A stretch of 64,000 nucleotides of DNA from Pseudoalteromonas marina (GCF_000238335.3 NZ_AHCB03000010.1:143553-207552); one strand, 5' to 3'. Numbered from the stretch's first letter, positions 45,440 through 55,258 are shown. Notes: generated by a model from the letters alone, not told the origin. Numbers and translations: made by a program.

Positions 45440-46139
45440 GTTGTTTTTCTCCTTCGCCTTTTTTTACGTCACTGACTACCTTACCATCGACTAAGCGAAT
45501 AACCCGTTGGCAATGGTCTGCAATTTCTTGCTCGTGGGTGACTAAAATAATAGTGTGTCCCTCATTATGCAGTTCATCAAACAAGGTCATTATTTCTGCT
45601 GTGGTCTTACTATCAAGATTACCAGTGGGTTCATCCCCCAGTAAAATATGTGGTTTAGTTACTAATGCGCGAGCAATGGCTACACGTTGACGTTGCCCAC
45701 CCGAAAGCTGACTTGATAGGTGATCAACCTTGTCGCCAAGACCAACGCGTTGCAATGCTTCAAGTGCTTTTTGTTTGCGTTGTTTTGCGGGTATAAAACG
45801 ATAAACCAAGGGCTGCATTACATTTTCAAGTGCAGATGCGCGAGGCAATAAGTTAAAGCTTTGAAAAATAAATCCGACGCTTTCATTGCGTTGATGGGCA
45901 AGCTCGGTTTCGGTCATACTTTTTACAAGCTTATCTTTTAAAAAGTAATCGCCACTAGTGGGTGTATCTAAGCAGCCAAGTAAGTTCATTAAAGTTGATT
46001 TACCTGAGCCTGAAGGGCCAATAATGGCTACGTATTCATTTTCATTCATGACGATATTTACATCATCTAACGCTTTAAATACTTGCTCGCCCATTACATA
46101 TTGTTTGTTAATGTGTTCTAACTTAATTACCGCAGACAT
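45432..46139 (-). CDS. MacB/LolD-like ABC ATPase
   Basis: A 235-residue ATPase with Walker A GPSGSGKSTL, the signature LSGGQRQR, Walker B ILLGDEPTGNLD and H-loop VTHEQEI. The LLGCLDTPTSGDY segment is typical of the MacB/LolD/FtsE group. It overlaps the adaptor gene by one base and the permease by eight, so the three are translated together. Confidence 0.93.
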   Translation of the reverse strand: MSAVIKLEHINKQYVMGEQVFKALDDVNIVMNENEYVAIIGPSGSGKSTLMNLLGCLDTPTSGDYFLKDKLVKSMTETELAHQRNESVGFIFQSFNLLPRASALENVMQPLVYRFIPAKQRKQKALEALQRVGLGDKVDHLSSQLSGGQRQRVAIARALVTKPHILLGDEPTGNLDSKTTAEIMTLFDELHNEGHTIILVTHEQEIADHCQRVIRLVDGKVVSDVKKGEGEKQHV

Positions 46140-47305
46140 TATAGTGTTTCCTCGTCTGCGTCATTTTTAAGTGAAACAACATCGCCTTCTTGCAGCTTGC
46201 TAATTGGTCGAGCGGGGCCAATAACCACATTATCGCCTTTGCTTAGCCCCTCTGTTATAGCTTGCTCAATGTCAGACGAAATACCAACACTTACTATTAC
46301 TTTACTGACGGTATTATCGCTATTTAAGCGCCATACAAAGGTTTTACCCTCTTCTTTTTGTATTGCTTCAATAGGGAGCTTTAAACCATTTTCGGCAATA
46401 CTGGTGGCAATTTCTGCTCGGCAACTCATACCCGCATAAAGTTGGCGATCTGTTGGGTCTAATAATACTTTAACTCTAAAAGAAAGCCCTTGCGAACCTG
46501 GTTGGTTTTTAGCTGATGTACCAATATTAATCACTTTGCCGCTAAATGGTTCGTTAGGGTAGGCTGCGGCATAAATATCAGCTTGTTGATTTAGTTTTAT
46601 GCTGGCTATATCTGTTTCATCAACTCTAAGCTCTGCTAAAATAGCGCTAGGGTCGGCAACAAGCATAAGGTCTGAACCAATAATATTAGTTGTGCCTGCA
46701 ATAACTGTTTCACCTTCTTTAATATTAACCGATGCCAGTAAGCCACTCATTGGCGCTCTAAATACACTTTTACTTAGGCGATCTTGTGCAATTTGAAGCG
46801 ACGCTTGCGCTTGGTTATATGACTCTTTGCGTGATTCGATATCTATTTTTGCTAGATCGCGAGCACTTTCGATATTTTCAAAGCTTTCTTGATTTCCTAA
46901 TCCAACATCGTATAGCTCTTTTTGCCTTTTTAATTGGCGCTCTAAATTAGCAAGGCGAGTTTGGCTATGTTTTATTTCAATTTCGGTAGCGCGTAGAACG
47001 GCTTGGTTTCGGTTTACTTCTGATTCGAAGGCCGTTGTATCAAGGCGCATTAAAATATCCCCTTGCTTAACGCTTTGCCCTTCTTCTACAAATACCTTAT
47101 CGACACGACCAGTTACCTCAGAGCGCAATTGCACTTGGGTATTAAAAACTAGATTGCCCGACGCCATGATTGAATCAGCAATATTCCCTTGCTCAACCTG
47201 CGCAATATTCACTTGGGCTTGCTTTTTATCACCGGTCACCTGCTTAGAGACGATTAGGCTTACAAAAGCGACTATAGCTATCGTTATTATTATTGCTTTT
47301 TTCAT
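46139..47305 (-). CDS. MacA-like periplasmic adaptor
   Basis: A 388-residue membrane fusion protein. An N-terminal anchor (about 3-20) is followed by the lipoyl halves (VDKVFVEEGQSVKQGDILM and RAPMSGLLASVNIKEGE) around a helical hairpin (about 90-170). A beta-barrel and the membrane-proximal domain complete it. It links the MacB-like transporter to an outer membrane channel that is not encoded here. A Yip1-domain gene precedes it by 55 bases in the same direction, likely in the same transcript. Confidence 0.9.
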   Translation of the reverse strand: MKKAIIITIAIVAFVSLIVSKQVTGDKKQAQVNIAQVEQGNIADSIMASGNLVFNTQVQLRSEVTGRVDKVFVEEGQSVKQGDILMRLDTTAFESEVNRNQAVLRATEIEIKHSQTRLANLERQLKRQKELYDVGLGNQESFENIESARDLAKIDIESRKESYNQAQASLQIAQDRLSKSVFRAPMSGLLASVNIKEGETVIAGTTNIIGSDLMLVADPSAILAELRVDETDIASIKLNQQADIYAAAYPNEPFSGKVINIGTSAKNQPGSQGLSFRVKVLLDPTDRQLYAGMSCRAEIATSIAENGLKLPIEAIQKEEGKTFVWRLNSDNTVSKVIVSVGISSDIEQAITEGLSKGDNVVIGPARPISKLQEGDVVSLKNDADEETL

Positions 47306-47360
47306 ATATACATCTGTCCGTGAATAAGTAGCGCAAAGGTAAAATACCTCTGCTTATTAA

Positions 47361-48074
47361 TTACATTGCGGCAATAATTGCCCAAATACCAAAAATAACG
47401 AGTGTTGGAAGCGCCGAGAAAAGTAACGCTTTATTTGTTGAAAAATTTGTCCAACATTTTAAGCCAACCATTCCTAGTCCAATCCCCCAAAGACTACTTA
47501 GCTTTAATGATTCTAGTAATGTATAAAATGCGCTACCAGGCTCTAACCCAACAACAAGCTGATTAATTGAATCAAAGTTAAATACTGCTGTTTGAGATAT
47601 TTGATCGGTACTTGCACTAAGTACAAGTGCTATCGTACCTAAATTTAGAACAATATTTGGCATTATTGTCCAAATAGTAAAACCATACCAAGCACCATAG
47701 CTGTGCTCTGACTCTGGGTCTAATTTAGCAATGAGCATATAATACACAGCCATGATCGCGGCTATGATTGCAGTACCTAATACGATTGATATCATGCTAA
47801 TCCATACTTGTATTTCGGCATTTTGTTCAATGCTTTGGCGAATCATTTTTTGCTCGCCAATTGTTGCATCAACACTTGCAGCTGCAAATTGCTCGTTAAT
47901 CAAAAACTGCATATCAACGGTAGAATAAAAAATATAAATACTCGCCATTGAAACTAAAGATATTGTTATAAAAGCAAGCCATGACCAACCTTTGGCGTGC
48001 TCAACACCATTGAAAGCTTTGCTTGGACTAATGTAAATATCGAGTAGGGCGCTAAATGCGTTAGGTGATTTCAT
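47361..48074 (-). CDS. Yip1-domain membrane protein
   Basis: A 237-residue protein with about five hydrophobic helices (near 30-50, 90-115, 135-155, 185-205, 215-235). The N-terminal LLDIYISPSKAFNGV is the usual opening of bacterial YIP1 family proteins. Function is unknown. It is probably the first gene of the transcript that continues with the MacAB-like pump. Confidence 0.8.
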   Translation of the reverse strand: MKSPNAFSALLDIYISPSKAFNGVEHAKGWSWLAFITISLVSMASIYIFYSTVDMQFLINEQFAAASVDATIGEQKMIRQSIEQNAEIQVWISMISIVLGTAIIAAIMAVYYMLIAKLDPESEHSYGAWYGFTIWTIMPNIVLNLGTIALVLSASTDQISQTAVFNFDSINQLVVGLEPGSAFYTLLESLKLSSLWGIGLGMVGLKCWTNFSTNKALLFSALPTLVIFGIWAIIAAM

Positions 48075-48302
48075 TATTATTCCTTAATAACCTATATGTG
48101 ATTTGGTAAACACTTGATACCAATGGATAGATTAATAATATAGGAAAAAGTATGTACTAATTTTATTCAATTGTAACCGATTGTTAACAAGGGTGGGCAT
48201 TATAAAAGTAATTAATAAAAGACGTATTGTTAAGCTCTATAGTTGCCAGATGGTTTTAATATGATTGAGCCATAAGGAGTGGGGCTTAATAATCACGTTG
48301 TT

Positions 48303-48331
48303 ATGGCTGTATCTAATGCAAATACAGCCAT
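48303..48331. terminator. Hairpin downstream of the 221-residue gene
   Basis: ATGGCTGTAT and ATACAGCCAT form a 10-base stem with a 9-base loop just after the stop codon at 48340 (minus strand). On the minus strand the T run is lacking, so termination is only likely. Confidence 0.5.
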
Positions 48332-48339
48332 TTATTTAA

Positions 48340-49005
48340 TTAGCTATCAGATAAACTCAGACCGCTAGGGTTATCTGTTGCGATATACAATGCTTTTAGT
48401 TTTTTATCACCACTTTCGGTTTCAGTGAATTGCTGAAAAGAATAGTTTTTAGAAAAGCTTGAAAGGGTGTCAATAGATGCTTGGTTACTACTTTGCGTAT
48501 AAGTAAGTTCTATCGCGCAAACCTTTCCTGCACACTCTAAGTCTTGCTGTAAAATGGTAACGTCTTTTAATTCATTTATAATAAATTCGTTTAACTTATC
48601 TTTACGTATCTGGGCAACTTCAGAGTATTCAATATCAGACATGCGTTGCAGTAATAGTGAAGTGTCATTTTTAAATACGTCATCTAATGCTTTTTTTGAC
48701 ACAAACTCTTTGCCATTTTCGGAAGAGACAAACTCATCAGAAAATACTTCAGCAGTTAAGACTTGTTGCTCTGGTTTATCTAACTGTTCTTGTGTTGTTG
48801 AATTGCTTTTATCGGTGATGCGCAACACGTTTTTACCTGTAGATAAAGTTTGTATGGGCTTCATATCAATTACTGGGATGTTTTTGTTGGATTCGATAGC
48901 TGATTGTTGAACCGATAGATTAGGCTCTGGTGAGTAATGTAATGTGAAGATAATCGCAAAACTAACTGCAATAACAGAAATAGTAATTAACACTTTATGT
49001 TTCAT
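48340..49005 (-). CDS. Hypothetical membrane-anchored protein, 221 residues
   Basis: Not recognised. One N-terminal hydrophobic segment (about 5-24) acts as anchor or signal. A low-complexity polar region (about 28-90) is followed by a small folded part with two Cys (QDLECAGKVCAIEL, about 155-163) that could form a disulfide in the periplasm. It lies alone between the Yip1 gene and the TorF-type porin gene. Confidence 0.6.
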   Translation of the reverse strand: MKHKVLITISVIAVSFAIIFTLHYSPEPNLSVQQSAIESNKNIPVIDMKPIQTLSTGKNVLRITDKSNSTTQEQLDKPEQQVLTAEVFSDEFVSSENGKEFVSKKALDDVFKNDTSLLLQRMSDIEYSEVAQIRKDKLNEFIINELKDVTILQQDLECAGKVCAIELTYTQSSNQASIDTLSSFSKNYSFQQFTETESGDKKLKALYIATDNPSGLSLSDS

Positions 49006-49123
49006 TTTTACTGTCCTTAGTAATCAAAAGCCTAAGCTTTGAAAAGTCCAATTCAACTTAACATAGTAAGAACCTACCTTCTAGGTATACAGTCATGAAT
49101 ACTTAAACAAATTTGCCTTAGTA

Positions 49124-49148
49124 TAAAAAAAGGGCCAAATGGCCCTTC
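49124..49148 (-). terminator. Terminator of the TorF-type porin gene
   Basis: On the minus strand AAGGGCC and GGCCCTT form a stem with an ATTT loop, followed by TTTTT. It lies 27 bases after the stop codon. Confidence 0.88.
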
Positions 49149-49174
49149 AGTTGCAGCAAGTAACACATGTTTGT

Positions 49175-49861
49175 TTATAGGCTGAAGTCTACAGCGTAAG
49201 CAACGTAAACTTTTACATCTGACTCGTCCATATCAGTGTCTGATACGCCAAATGTGAATCCATCTTTTGACACAGACACACCGTAATCAATGATGTCTTC
49301 GTCACCAATAAAATCGCCAGAATAATGACCTATGTGTAAAGCCATTTCTGTACCATTGCTGCCTACGGCAAAGCCGTAATCAGCTGTCAAATAAAGTGAG
49401 TCACCAAAGTCTGTACCGTCACCACTTGCAGCAGATGTAGCAAGCACTGATGCACCAAAGGTAAAGCCTTCAACACTGATGCTACCGTAAACTTCTGAAA
49501 AATCAGCATCTGCGCTTGATGCCGCGTCTGGGTAAGCATAATAAATGTAACCTACATCGTAGCTAACACCTTCGCTAATATCGCCACCAAAGCCTGCGTA
49601 AAAATCTAGCTCGTAGGTCATTTCGTCAGCCCAAGATGCATTAGATACCCATGTACCAGCATAAAACCCAGATTCGTCAGCGTAATCAATACCACCAGAA
49701 ATAGCAGCGTCGCCGCCAGTTTGTTCTTGTCCACGCCATAAGTAATTTGAGGTAGCTGCTACATTCGCAGATACTTCAGCATTTACTGCTGTTGATGTAA
49801 GTGACGTTGCAGCCATTAATGCCACGGCGCTAAAAGCGATTGTTTTTTTTAGTTTTAACAT
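49175..49861 (-). CDS. TorF-family putative porin
   Basis: A 228-residue outer membrane protein. A signal peptide ends at VNAE. The first strand ATSNYLWRGQEQTGGDAAI then GGIDYADESGFYAGTW is the signature of the TIGR02001/TorF family. Beta strands with Asp/Ser-rich turns continue to the terminal VYVAYAVDFSL. It is acidic, as expected for marine bacteria. It probably forms a small pore, but the substrate is unknown. Confidence 0.88.
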   Translation of the reverse strand: MLKLKKTIAFSAVALMAATSLTSTAVNAEVSANVAATSNYLWRGQEQTGGDAAISGGIDYADESGFYAGTWVSNASWADEMTYELDFYAGFGGDISEGVSYDVGYIYYAYPDAASSADADFSEVYGSISVEGFTFGASVLATSAASGDGTDFGDSLYLTADYGFAVGSNGTEMALHIGHYSGDFIGDEDIIDYGVSVSKDGFTFGVSDTDMDESDVKVYVAYAVDFSL

Positions 49862-50142
49862 GTTCCATTTCCCGTTATATGATTATTTGCATAGGAAGGC
49901 TTTTATTATGAAGTACCGTAGCCTTTTGATTTATGCGTTTTTATTGTTTAACTGAGAATAGAATTGCACTGTGTGTGCCAGCTTGGTTTATTTTGTTTTA
50001 AAATTAAATTTTATATTTTATTAACAATGACTTGCGTTTGGGGTGGGTGCTTTAGATTATGCGGAAGAAATATTTTATCGCACATCGCTGGTGCATAAAA
50101 TAATCAAGCTGCACCATGAAAGTACAGCTTGTTTAGAATTAT

Positions 50143-51306
50143 TTAGCCAAATATGGTGCGCATTAGACTAATTGTTTCGTTTACACTGCGGCCTTTTTGA
50201 ACTTCGCTGATTATTGAGTCGCGTTTGCTACGAATATGCTCAGGAATATCATCGGCAGCCAAAGCGCGGTCAACTAAAATTTCAGCAGACTCTTTACCTC
50301 TGCGTTGTGTTTTACCCGTTTTAGTGGTGCTACGCTTTGGTTTATTAAGTAATTTAATATAGTTAGAGCTATCTGGTGTTTTGTTATCCGCGTAGTAAAA
50401 AAAGCACGGAATAAGCGCTTTAATTGACACTAGTTGCTCTTCTAGTTCATTTGAAGCATTTGCCATTTTGTACCATGACATAGCTTGAATGCCTTTTACA
50501 ATATCTTGCCAGTAACGCTCAAAATCACTATTTTTAAGTTTAGTAACCGCAAGTGCTGAGCATAATGCGTCTAAACGGCTATTTGTAATTGGCGTAAAAA
50601 TATCAGGGCGACGCATTGCAAGTAGTCGTGTTGCCGGAGCAAGAGTTGGCTTTTCACTGCTATCAGTAAATATTTTGCTATAAGCAGCTACAAACTGTTG
50701 GTACTCGTAATGGGTAATGTCACCTTCAAGAGGAATATTAGCCAGTGCTTCATCAAACGCACCCGGTAAATCACCAATGAGTTGGTGGAAAACTTTAGCA
50801 CTCTTAGTTGATGCAAACCACTCAACATCAAAATCGTAAGTGCTTGGATCAAGTGAAGCCATATGCTTGCCAGTAAAAGCAAGAAGGTCTTCAGGGATCA
50901 TGTCTTTTAATGATTGCTCACGAATACTTTTTACGTAACTTGCTAAACGAAGTTGTTCATCAAGTGCAATAACGTCTTTATGTTGCTCTATAAATACACT
51001 TACCACAGGCCAAGGGGCTACACGAAGCGTTTTAACTTGTAAAAAGCTGATAGCCGAAATAAGCTGATCATGCAGTTTTTTAAGAACAGGTAGCTGTTGC
51101 GGCTCAAGTAAGTCGTAGTTAATACGATCTCTGCTTGCGTTTAATAGCTCGTAACACCAAGGTAAAAAATCATCAGGATGGTTTTCTACTTTCACGGCCA
51201 TAAGGTTAAGGCTTAATTCTGAAGATTGTTTCAGAATGTTCTGATAGATTTGATTTTCTTGCTCGCCTAGTGTCATTTTTGACGGTGAAATTAGCAGTTT
51301 TTTCAT
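50143..51306 (-). CDS. Hypothetical protein, 387 residues
   Basis: I do not recognise it. It has no signal peptide or membrane segment. The first 280 residues are helix-rich, with a distinctive ATRLLAMRRPDIFTPITNSR. A basic hinge (about 320-345, many Lys, Arg and Thr) precedes a short C-terminal helical region (EHIRSKRDSIISEVQKGRS). The basic hinge could bind nucleic acid. It is transcribed alone. Codon use does not look foreign. Confidence 0.6.
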   Translation of the reverse strand: MKKLLISPSKMTLGEQENQIYQNILKQSSELSLNLMAVKVENHPDDFLPWCYELLNASRDRINYDLLEPQQLPVLKKLHDQLISAISFLQVKTLRVAPWPVVSVFIEQHKDVIALDEQLRLASYVKSIREQSLKDMIPEDLLAFTGKHMASLDPSTYDFDVEWFASTKSAKVFHQLIGDLPGAFDEALANIPLEGDITHYEYQQFVAAYSKIFTDSSEKPTLAPATRLLAMRRPDIFTPITNSRLDALCSALAVTKLKNSDFERYWQDIVKGIQAMSWYKMANASNELEEQLVSIKALIPCFFYYADNKTPDSSNYIKLLNKPKRSTTKTGKTQRRGKESAEILVDRALAADDIPEHIRSKRDSIISEVQKGRSVNETISLMRTIFG

Positions 51307-51445
51307 GCCTTGTAGATACTCCGGATTTATATATATGTATTAGCATTGCTTATTTTAGCTCAAATACACTAATAACAACAGCGCTGTCCTGCGCGCTGCA
51401 TTATTATGGTGTTTAAAATCGGGGTTAATCTAACCAGCTCGGTTA

Positions 51446-51646
51446 TTAATCAGCCTCTTCTAATATGAAGAGGCTTTCAACTGATGCGTGAAAATGAGCT
51501 GCGATTTTAAGGGCTATAATGACCGACGGCGTAAATCGATTTGTTTCTACTGTACTTATTGTTTTACGTGAAACGCTAATAGCATCGGCAAGTTCTTGCT
51601 GTGAAAGCCCCGCCTCTTTACGAAATTTTGCTATGTTATTTTGCAC
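51446..51646 (-). CDS. XRE-family helix-turn-helix regulator, small
   Basis: A 66-residue Cro/C1-type DNA-binding protein, all one HTH domain: FRKEAGLSQQELADAISVSR then KTISTVETNRFTPSV. It resembles the single-domain regulators that accompany small membrane proteins. The four-helix membrane gene lies 8 bases upstream in the same direction, so they form a two-gene unit. It probably represses its own operon. Confidence 0.85.
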   Translation of the reverse strand: MQNNIAKFRKEAGLSQQELADAISVSRKTISTVETNRFTPSVIIALKIAAHFHASVESLFILEEAD

Positions 51647-51654
51647 TTTGACTC

Positions 51655-52089
51655 CTAATCACGGCTCTGCCAAAGGGTTGATACTCCATATACTAAGAGC
51701 ATAATACCTAAGTAAAATATTGCCATATTTGCATGCGAAACCTCGCTAGGTATTGAATCGTTATTATACAAAACACCAATAAGACAAACTCCAAATGCAC
51801 AACTTGTATGTTTATAGGCATTAATGTCAATGGTGTTTAGAAACTCATCTTTATAAGCATATTTAAAATACATTTTTAGCGGAAAGCTTGCTTTAATCAT
51901 AAAAATTGCAGTTACAACCATATAAAATAAAACGCTCATTCCAACAACTATCATCTCTTCTATATTATGGTTAGTTAGTGAGTAAACACTGAGAAGTAAA
52001 CAAACTACGCCAGCGCTTATACAAAACCGTATATTTTGTCTCATAAATTGTTCTTCTGTTTTAATATCTTGTTGTTTCATAGTATTCAT
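51655..52089 (-). CDS. Small four-helix membrane protein linked to an HTH regulator
   Basis: A 144-residue protein with four hydrophobic helices (near 21-38, 48-68, 95-110, 120-138). It has no recognised motif, but pairs of a small multi-helix membrane protein and an XRE regulator of this size are common in bacteria. Function is unknown. Confidence 0.65.
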   Translation of the reverse strand: MNTMKQQDIKTEEQFMRQNIRFCISAGVVCLLLSVYSLTNHNIEEMIVVGMSVLFYMVVTAIFMIKASFPLKMYFKYAYKDEFLNTIDINAYKHTSCAFGVCLIGVLYNNDSIPSEVSHANMAIFYLGIMLLVYGVSTLWQSRD

Positions 52090-52293
52090 CCTTTAATAGT
52101 ATTTGATTTCTTGTAACCTCTGGGGTATCAATGAGTCAATTATTTTTTGTAACCTAAAGGTATCAGAATGTTTCAGGAACGATTCATATGAAATAAGTAA
52201 ACTGCTTTTATGAGCTTTTTTTATCTACAGCAATGCTTTTAGGCTTAACACTCGCTATGATAAAAACATAATTTGACCGCTTAAAGGACGAAC

Positions 52294-54276
52294 ATGAAAA
52301 CCTTACTCAAAATTTTTGGTGTAATACTCTTACTCTGTATTGCTTTAATTGTGGCAGCGCCTTTTTTAATTCCTACCGATACCATTTTTAATAAAGTATC
52401 AGAGGAAGTTCAAAAAACGACGGGAAGAACGCTAACAATTAATGGTGACAAAACGCTTAGTGTGTTTCCTGCACTAAAGTTAGAGTTGAATGATGTCCAC
52501 TTTGCTAATATGCAAACAGGTTCGCGAGCTGATATGGCAAGTATGCAGCAGCTGGCAGTACATATACCTTGGTTCTCGTTATTTGGCGGTGAGTTTAAGC
52601 TTGATAAGTTTGTTATTAACGAACCAGATATTTTATTAGAGACAGATAAAAATGGCAAAGCTAACTGGCAGTTGTTTGATGCTGTAGCAGAGCAACCTAT
52701 AGAGCAACCTATAGAGCAAGCTGAGCCTGGTGAGGCAATTAAGCTGCCTGCTAACTTTGATATTGAGCTGGGTGAGGTCGCTATTTATGGCGGTACATTT
52801 ACATATCTAGATGGTCAAACGGGCGCCAAGCAGCAAATTAGCGATTTAGAGCTGGCTATTTTACTTCCTTCATTACGTAAAACCCTTGAGGTTAAAGGGG
52901 GGGTTACCTATATGCAGGAGCGATTTGAACTAGATGTAAAACTCGACACTCCTGCCAAAGCGATTGAAGGTCAGGCTTTTAATGTATCGCAAAATTTAGA
53001 TTCGCGCTTGGTTGAATTGACATTTAATGGCTCAATCGCAAAACAAGGGCAAGACATAAAAGGTCAATTAGCACTCAATGGCGAGTCGGTAAAAAATATT
53101 GCTAAATGGCAGGGGGTTGACCTAAATGCGAAATATAATGCGTTTAATGCATTTAGTGTAAATGGTAAAATGCATTTACTGGGTGAAAAATTCAAACTTG
53201 AAGAGTTAACTGCAACGCTTGATGAACTTCAAATTAAAGGTAAAAGCGAAATTAGTTTAGGTAATCGTTTAGCCATTAATGCAAATGTAGATTTGGGGAT
53301 GCTCGATCTTAATCCCTATTTGCCAGATGCCGTTGCTAAAAAAGAACAGCCGACTGAAGGCGATAGCAAACCGGCAGAGCCAATTGTTTGGGATGACACT
53401 CAAATTGATTTAAGCGCCCTTAAAGCACAAGATGCTAATGTAGTAATTCGTTCTAGTGGATTAATAGCAAATGATATAAAGCTGGGTGCGAACCAGTTTA
53501 CAGTGGCGCTAAATAAAGGTGTAGCTAAATTAAGTTTAGATAGCTTTTCAGCCTATGAAGGCGCTGGTAAAGGTGTAATTACGATTGATGCTCAAAATGC
53601 GCCTTATAAAATAGCTACAAACTTTAATTTAACAGATATAAATGCCCAGCCGTTATTAACTGATGCAACCGGTTTTGACAAGGTACTCGGTAGAGGTTCT
53701 TTAAATTGGAATTTATCTACAGCTGGACAAAGTCAAAAATCGTTTATCGATGCGCTAAATGGTAAGTTGGCATTTGAGTTTGCAGATGGTGCTGTAAAAG
53801 GGGCGAACATTGCTGAAATGGTTCGTAAAGGTAAAGAGATTATATCTGGTAATTTTGGCGCCGCTTCTGAAGGATTAGATACTGGCTTTGAAGAGGCAGA
53901 ACAAACAGATTTTTCTGCGCTTACAGGTAGCTTTAATTTTATTAAAGGTGTTGGACGCAATACTGACCTTTCACTAATTAGCCCTCTGATTCGTATTTCC
54001 GGTGAAGGAGATGTGGATTTACCTCTCACTAAAGTTGATTACCGTTTGGTAACAGGGATTGTAGATTCAATAGAAGGTCAAGGCACTACCGATGACAGTA
54101 CAGGCTTTAAAATACCGTTACGCATAAAAGGACCATTTCACGATGTGGGAATTAAACTTGATGTAAGTAATGCCTTAAAAGATGAAGCAAAAAAGAAACT
54201 CGATGACGCAAAAGAAAAAGCGAAAGAGAAAGCCAAAGATAAAGTAAAAGACAAATTAAAGGGACTATTTGGCTAA
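52294..54276 (+). CDS. AsmA-family protein
   Basis: A 660-residue inner membrane-anchored periplasmic protein. A helix (about 5-24) precedes the AsmA N-terminal domain (GRTLTINGDKTLSVFPALKL, then SLFGGEFKLDKFVINEPD). The C-terminal AsmA_2 part contains GRGSLNWNLSTAGQS and VDYRLVTGIV. The end is a Lys/Ala/Asp-rich helix (about 625-656). A 12-base direct repeat encodes EQPIEQPIEQ (about 134-143). AsmA-like proteins are thought to help move lipids between membranes. It occupies the place before rplN that the S10 operon holds in E. coli. Confidence 0.9.
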   Translation: MKTLLKIFGVILLLCIALIVAAPFLIPTDTIFNKVSEEVQKTTGRTLTINGDKTLSVFPALKLELNDVHFANMQTGSRADMASMQQLAVHIPWFSLFGGEFKLDKFVINEPDILLETDKNGKANWQLFDAVAEQPIEQPIEQAEPGEAIKLPANFDIELGEVAIYGGTFTYLDGQTGAKQQISDLELAILLPSLRKTLEVKGGVTYMQERFELDVKLDTPAKAIEGQAFNVSQNLDSRLVELTFNGSIAKQGQDIKGQLALNGESVKNIAKWQGVDLNAKYNAFNAFSVNGKMHLLGEKFKLEELTATLDELQIKGKSEISLGNRLAINANVDLGMLDLNPYLPDAVAKKEQPTEGDSKPAEPIVWDDTQIDLSALKAQDANVVIRSSGLIANDIKLGANQFTVALNKGVAKLSLDSFSAYEGAGKGVITIDAQNAPYKIATNFNLTDINAQPLLTDATGFDKVLGRGSLNWNLSTAGQSQKSFIDALNGKLAFEFADGAVKGANIAEMVRKGKEIISGNFGAASEGLDTGFEEAEQTDFSALTGSFNFIKGVGRNTDLSLISPLIRISGEGDVDLPLTKVDYRLVTGIVDSIEGQGTTDDSTGFKIPLRIKGPFHDVGIKLDVSNALKDEAKKKLDDAKEKAKEKAKDKVKDKLKGLFG

Positions 54277-54287
54277 GTAACCACTAG

Positions 54288-54328
54288 TAAAATAAACAAG
54301 GCACTTTTTAAGTGCCTTGTTTATTTTA
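54288..54328. terminator. Perfect 18-base hairpin after asmA
   Basis: TAAAATAAACAAGGCACT and AGTGCCTTGTTTATTTTA pair without mismatch around a TTTTA loop, and the right arm is T-rich. It is a strong terminator that insulates the ribosomal protein operon from the AsmA gene. Confidence 0.85.
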
Positions 54329-54428
54329 TAACCATTGAAAAAATAGTCACATAGCTTTAGCAACGTTAATAAAATCCCCTCAGTCCTTAAATTAATTAAA
54401 AAATAACCTATCGCTACATGCTCAATGC

Positions 54429-54437
54429 TGGTACAAT
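54429..54437 (+). promoter_or_regulatory. Candidate spc operon promoter, extended -10
   Basis: TGGTACAAT fits an extended -10 (TG-N-TACAAT) about 110 bases before rplN. No good -35 is seen at the usual distance, which is consistent with an extended -10 type. It is the only convincing promoter between the asmA hairpin and rplN. Confidence 0.45.
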
Positions 54438-54548
54438 TGCCCGCCCTTAAGAGACAACTCGTTTGTTTTTGAGTGGGATTTAATCGAAATGTCTTGATTT
54501 TAAACAATTTTAAGACACGTTGTAATTACTACACCGGAGGTCATTAAC

Positions 54549-54917
54549 ATGATCCAAATGCAAACTCAGCTGGAAGTTGCTGATAACAGCGGCGCTCGCA
54601 AAGTGCAGTGTATAAAAGTCCTTGGTGGTTCACACCGTCGCTACGCAGCGATTGGCGACATCATTAAAGTTTCTGTAAAAGAAGCTATTCCTCGCGGTAA
54701 AGTGAAGAAAGGTGATGTTAAAAACGCGGTAGTTGTGCGTACCAGAAAAGGTGTTCGCCGTCCAGATGGTTCTCTGATCCGTTTCGACAGCAACGCGGCT
54801 GTTATCTTAAATGATAACTTGCAGCCAATTGGTACACGTATTTTCGGCCCTGTGACTCGCGAACTTCGTAATGACAAGTTCATGAAAATCGTTTCACTAG
54901 CCCCAGAAGTACTGTAA
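54549..54917 (+). CDS. rplN: Ribosomal protein uL14
   Basis: First gene of the spc operon; 122 residues. The N-terminus [20 protein letters not shown] and the [13 protein letters not shown] stretch are typical of L14, a 50S protein at the subunit interface that binds 16S and 23S rRNA and L19. A strong CGGAGG site precedes ATG. Upstream is an AsmA gene rather than rpsQ. Confidence 0.98.
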   Translation: MIQMQTQLEVADNSGARKVQCIKVLGGSHRRYAAIGDIIKVSVKEAIPRGKVKKGDVKNAVVVRTRKGVRRPDGSLIRFDSNAAVILNDNLQPIGTRIFGPVTRELRNDKFMKIVSLAPEVL

Positions 54918-54927
54918 GGAGCCAATC

Positions 54928-55242
54928 ATGGCAGCAAAAATCCGTCGTGGTGACGAAGTAATCGTACTAGCAGGTAAAGACAAAGGTAAGCGCGGTAAGG
55001 TGCTTTCAGTTGTTACTGAATCTGGTCGAATCTTTGTCGAAGGCATAAACTTGATCAAGAAACACCAAAAGCCGGTTCCACAATTGAACCAAGCTGGCGG
55101 CATTGTTGAGAAAGAAGCGTCTATGGACGCATCAAACGTTGCGATCTTCAACTCGGAAACGAGTAAAGCAGATCGTGTAGGTTTCAAGATTGAAGATGGT
55201 AAGAAATTACGTATCTTTAAATCTACTGGTAAAACTATCTAA
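54928..55242 (+). CDS. rplX: Ribosomal protein uL24
   Basis: 104 residues. It has the KOW motif at the start ([20 protein letters not shown]). L24 starts 50S assembly by binding the 5' domain of 23S rRNA. It is 10 bases after rplN, with AAGGAG. Confidence 0.98.
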   Translation: MAAKIRRGDEVIVLAGKDKGKRGKVLSVVTESGRIFVEGINLIKKHQKPVPQLNQAGGIVEKEASMDASNVAIFNSETSKADRVGFKIEDGKKLRIFKSTGKTI

Positions 55243-55258
55243 TAGTTGGAGTAGAATG

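Noticed and set aside
46028..46040. Further copy of TACGTATTCAT
   Set aside because: It lies inside the coding sequence of the MacB-like ATPase (residues ENEYVAI) and not in a promoter, so it is a chance match.
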